DNA of 25,141 nucleotides, from positions 1 to 25,141 of the forward strand of contig CAJTKV010000028.1 of the NCBI GenBank assembly GCA_910577075.1, written 5' to 3'. Below are positions 23,388 to 25,141 of the stretch, piece by piece; the first letter of the stretch is position 1, and the number at the start of each line of letters is the position of its first letter. The translations under genes and the position numbers were made by a program. The notes under the pieces are model-generated. The model worked only from the letters and a program-made list of their open reading frames with translations, ran no database searches and was not told where the DNA came from. The DNA is from an uncultured Bacilli bacterium. GTDB lineage: Bacteria; Bacillota_I; Bacilli_A; RF39; UBA660.

Positions 23388-24041
23388 ATGAAAAAAAAGA
23401 TAATGATAGTTAGTTCAATAATGTTAATAATTATTACTTTTTTAACATTATACGTTTTATATGTCATAAATTATATACCTCATAAGAAGTATGATAATAC
23501 GCACTTTAATATTGAAACTTATAGAAGTGATGTTGATAAAGATAATGATGGCATAGATGATCAAACCGATATTTTAAATAGTGTAAGAAAATATATCGAA
23601 ACTAAACCTAAATATAAAAGTAAATATTATAATACGGGATATCCCGATGATGAGTATGGAGTGTGTACAGATGTTGTAGCGTTTGGCTTATTAGGTGCTG
23701 GCTATGATATACGAGAACTTTTAAATGAGGATATCAAAAGGAATGAAGAAAAGTACAATATTGATTCTCGGGATAAAAATATAGATTTTAGAAGAGTAAA
23801 TAATTTGAGAGTTTATCTAGAAAATAATGCTATAACTTTAACCAATGATTTAAGTAAAATAGATGAATGGCAGGGTGGAGATATTGTAGTATTTGAAAAA
23901 CATATAGGGATTATTTCGAATAATCGCAATAAAAAAGGTATTCCCTTTGTAATACATCACGCTAATCCATATCAAAGATATTATGAAGAGGATATTTTAG
24001 AATCAAGAAAAGATATAATAGGACATTATCGTATTAGTTAA
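23388..24041 (+). CDS. Membrane-anchored DUF1287-type protein with calcium-type loop
   Basis: 217 residues. An N-terminal anchor (about 5-29) is followed by DVDKDNDGIDD (48-58), which has the acidic spacing of thrombospondin-3/EF-hand calcium loops, and then by a domain matching DUF1287: GVCTDVV (Cys93), a DEWQGGDIVVFEKHIGIIS segment with a probable catalytic His, IHHANPYQ and IIGHYRIS at the end. This has the Cys/His layout of NlpC/P60-like enzymes, so a cell-wall amidase or peptidase role is plausible but not shown. ATG at 23388 has a weak GGGAAGTG. It is followed by a short T-rich terminator and then by an ECF sigma/anti-sigma pair, hinting at a link to envelope stress. Confidence 0.75.
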   Translation: MKKKIMIVSSIMLIIITFLTLYVLYVINYIPHKKYDNTHFNIETYRSDVDKDNDGIDDQTDILNSVRKYIETKPKYKSKYYNTGYPDDEYGVCTDVVAFGLLGAGYDIRELLNEDIKRNEEKYNIDSRDKNIDFRRVNNLRVYLENNAITLTNDLSKIDEWQGGDIVVFEKHIGIISNNRNKKGIPFVIHHANPYQRYYEEDILESRKDIIGHYRIS

Positions 24042-24066
24042 GCAATGACAAATTTGCTTTTTTTTG
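24040..24066 (+). terminator. Weak terminator after the DUF1287-type gene
   Basis: A 6-bp stem (AAGCAA 24040-24045 with TTGCTT 24054-24059) followed by a run of T to 24065. Confidence 0.55.
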
Positions 24067-24092
24067 TAACCATTTTGTAGTATAAGTTATCT
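24064..24092 (+). promoter_or_regulatory. Candidate promoter of the ECF sigma gene
   Basis: Two readings are possible: TATAAG (24081-24086) with no clear -35, or an ECF-type -35 centred on GTAACC (24066-24071) with a -10 near 24088. The second would mean self-activation, which is common in ECF operons. Neither is strong. Confidence 0.35.
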
Positions 24093-24124
24093 ATATTGGT
24101 GAATCGATTCAAAAGGATGATTAT

Positions 24125-24601
24125 ATGATCAACAAATTAGAATTAAATATTGAAATAATCATTAAAGAGTATGGCAATTATGTATTTAAAATTGTTGATA
24201 ATACTGTTAAAAACTCCTTGTCTTATCAAGATAAAGAAGAAATAGTGTCTGATACTTTTTTTCTTTTGTGGAAGAATCAAGATAAAATTGATCATAATTT
24301 AAAATCATATTTAGCTGCTATTGCTAAAAATTGTTCATATCAGAGATTAAATAAAGCCAGAGAGGATATACAATTTGATGAAGATATCAATGGTTTTAAA
24401 GATGACGTTGAAAACATTATTTATGTGGAGCAATTGTTGAAAAGATTAACGCGAGAAGAAATAAAAGTATTTAAACTATATTATGTAAATGGATATAAAA
24501 TAAAGGAAATTTCCAAGATGACTGATAAGAGTAGTACAAATGTCAAAGTGATTCTTTATCGAATAAGAAAAAAATTGAGGGAGGGGAAAAAAGATGTCTA
24601 A
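24125..24601 (+). CDS. ECF-type RNA polymerase sigma factor
   Basis: 158 residues with region 2 (about 10-75: YQDKEEIVSDTFFLLWKNQD, LKSYLAAIAKNCSYQRLNK) and region 4 (about 100-152: LTREEIKVFKLYYVNGYKIK and NVKVILYRIRKKLREG) and no region 3, typical of extracytoplasmic-function sigma factors. AAGGATG precedes the ATG. It overlaps the next gene by 8 nt; that gene encodes a single-span membrane protein likely to be its anti-sigma factor. Targets are unknown; the DUF1287-type gene next door is a candidate. Confidence 0.92.
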   Translation: MINKLELNIEIIIKEYGNYVFKIVDNTVKNSLSYQDKEEIVSDTFFLLWKNQDKIDHNLKSYLAAIAKNCSYQRLNKAREDIQFDEDINGFKDDVENIIYVEQLLKRLTREEIKVFKLYYVNGYKIKEISKMTDKSSTNVKVILYRIRKKLREGKKDV

Positions 24602-25010
24602 TATAAATATTAATAAAATTACGGAAATGACTAATATAAAAATTGGTTATGAGCACTTTGAAAGAGAGGATGAAATGAAAAAGAACAAGTTTAATAAAGC
24701 TATTTATGGCTTAATGGGGGTGTGTATTTTAACTATCGGTACAGTATCAGTTAATGCTTTAACAGATAATTCAATTGGCAAGGCCATTGATAATTTGGTC
24801 AAAGTAAAGGTAAATGGAAAGGATTATAATTCGACATGTACAGAGAGGAGCGATGGAAGTATTTATTGCAAAGTTGGAGATACAGGAGCAGAATATAGCA
24901 TTACTAAAGAGGGAAGAAATTATGATTTTAACTTTGATATAAGCACTGAAGAAAGCGATAAAGATGCTATTAAAGATACTGAAACAACTGTTAATAAAAC
25001 GAAAAATTAA
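24594..25010 (+). CDS. Probable membrane-bound anti-sigma factor
   Basis: 138 residues. A cytoplasmic N-terminal part of about 34 residues (INKITEMTNIKIGYEHFERE and a basic KKNKFNK) is followed by one membrane segment (about 36-55, AIYGLMGVCILTIGTVSVNA) and an outside part of about 80 residues with two cysteines (C71 and C81, CTERSDGSIYC). GAGGGG lies before the ATG inside the sigma gene. The 8-nt overlap with an ECF sigma gene and this topology are the usual signs of a cognate anti-sigma factor. The cytoplasmic segment is short and no known anti-sigma domain is recognised. I see no terminator; the IS element begins 43 nt after the stop and may have separated it from further genes. Confidence 0.7.
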   Translation: MSNININKITEMTNIKIGYEHFEREDEMKKNKFNKAIYGLMGVCILTIGTVSVNALTDNSIGKAIDNLVKVKVNGKDYNSTCTERSDGSIYCKVGDTGAEYSITKEGRNYDFNFDISTEESDKDAIKDTETTVNKTKN

Positions 25011-25053
25011 TAGATAATTTATGAAGAAAAAAGGTAAACAAATAAGGTGAAGT

Positions 25054-25141
25054 TGTCAACAAAAAGTGGACACTAAAAAAGTATTATTTAAAGCCTAGTT
25101 GAGTTCTGTACTCAACTGGGTTTTTATATTTTAATGCAAAA
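25054..25141 (-). mobile_element. IS3-family insertion sequence, 3' end only
   Basis: The element end TGTCAACAAAAAGTGGACA (25054-25072) resembles terminal inverted repeats of IS150-type IS3 elements. The remainder of the element lies past the window edge, so completeness and target duplication cannot be judged. Confidence 0.75.
25084..25141 (-). CDS. IS3-family transposase OrfB, C-terminal fragment
   Basis: Minus-strand reading gives FALKYKNPVEYRTQLGFK and a stop at 25084-25086. The P-V-E-Y-R-T-Q motif is the conserved C-terminal end of IS3-family DDE transposases (OrfB, rve integrase core). The catalytic part is outside the window. Confidence 0.85.
   Translation of the reverse strand, partial: FALKYKNPVEYRTQLGFK

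Noticed and set aside
25021..25050. Nine-codon ORF ahead of the IS element
   Set aside because: No ribosome-binding site and too short to judge; it may be chance or the start of a gene broken by the IS.

Overview
The window is very AT-rich and densely packed. It uses the standard bacterial code (TGA is a stop), Shine-Dalgarno sites of the GGAGG/GAGGTG type, and carries sporulation genes (spoIIAA, sigF, spoVAC, spoVAD, spoVAE) plus RNase J, a Gram-positive-type DnaE and membrane-anchored surface proteins. This points to a low-GC Bacillota, probably an uncultured, gut-associated Bacilli/Erysipelotrichia-like lineage. That placement is inferred from gene content only; no rRNA or tRNA gene is seen.

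Layout. (1) 1-290: promoter, a 29-codon leader peptide with eight UUA leucine codons, and a terminator that can be replaced by an antiterminator; this precedes leuS (291-2702). (2) 2762-3540: two small overlapping genes of unknown function, then a terminator shared with a convergent MFS transporter gene (minus). (3) A divergent Fic-family gene with a 15-bp inverted repeat at its promoter. (4) rnjA (RNase J, minus), divergent from the sporulation operon spoIIAA-sigF-spoVAC-spoVAD-spoVAE. This operon lacks spoIIAB, and its SpoIIAA lacks the usual phosphorylated serine. (5) 10505-14673: three separately transcribed membrane-anchored proteins, one an arylsulfate sulfotransferase family member. (6) Minus-strand rpmB (bL28) and an all-helical unknown protein, whose promoter shares its -35 box with the divergent dnaE promoter. 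(7) dnaE, then a CHC2 zinc-finger protein resembling the DnaG zinc domain alone, then an HD-domain phosphohydrolase. (8) An anchored CAP-domain protein followed closely by ffh (SRP GTPase). (9) A small ORF, an anchored DUF1287-type protein with a calcium-type loop, and an ECF sigma factor overlapping a probable membrane anti-sigma protein. (10) The window ends inside an IS3-family element (minus).

Most transcription units are one or two genes with their own sigma-A-type promoter, and the inferred 5' leaders are often only about 12-25 nt. The strongest points for follow-up are the leucine attenuator ahead of leuS, where Bacillota would usually have a T-box, and the rewired sigma-F locus without its anti-sigma factor.
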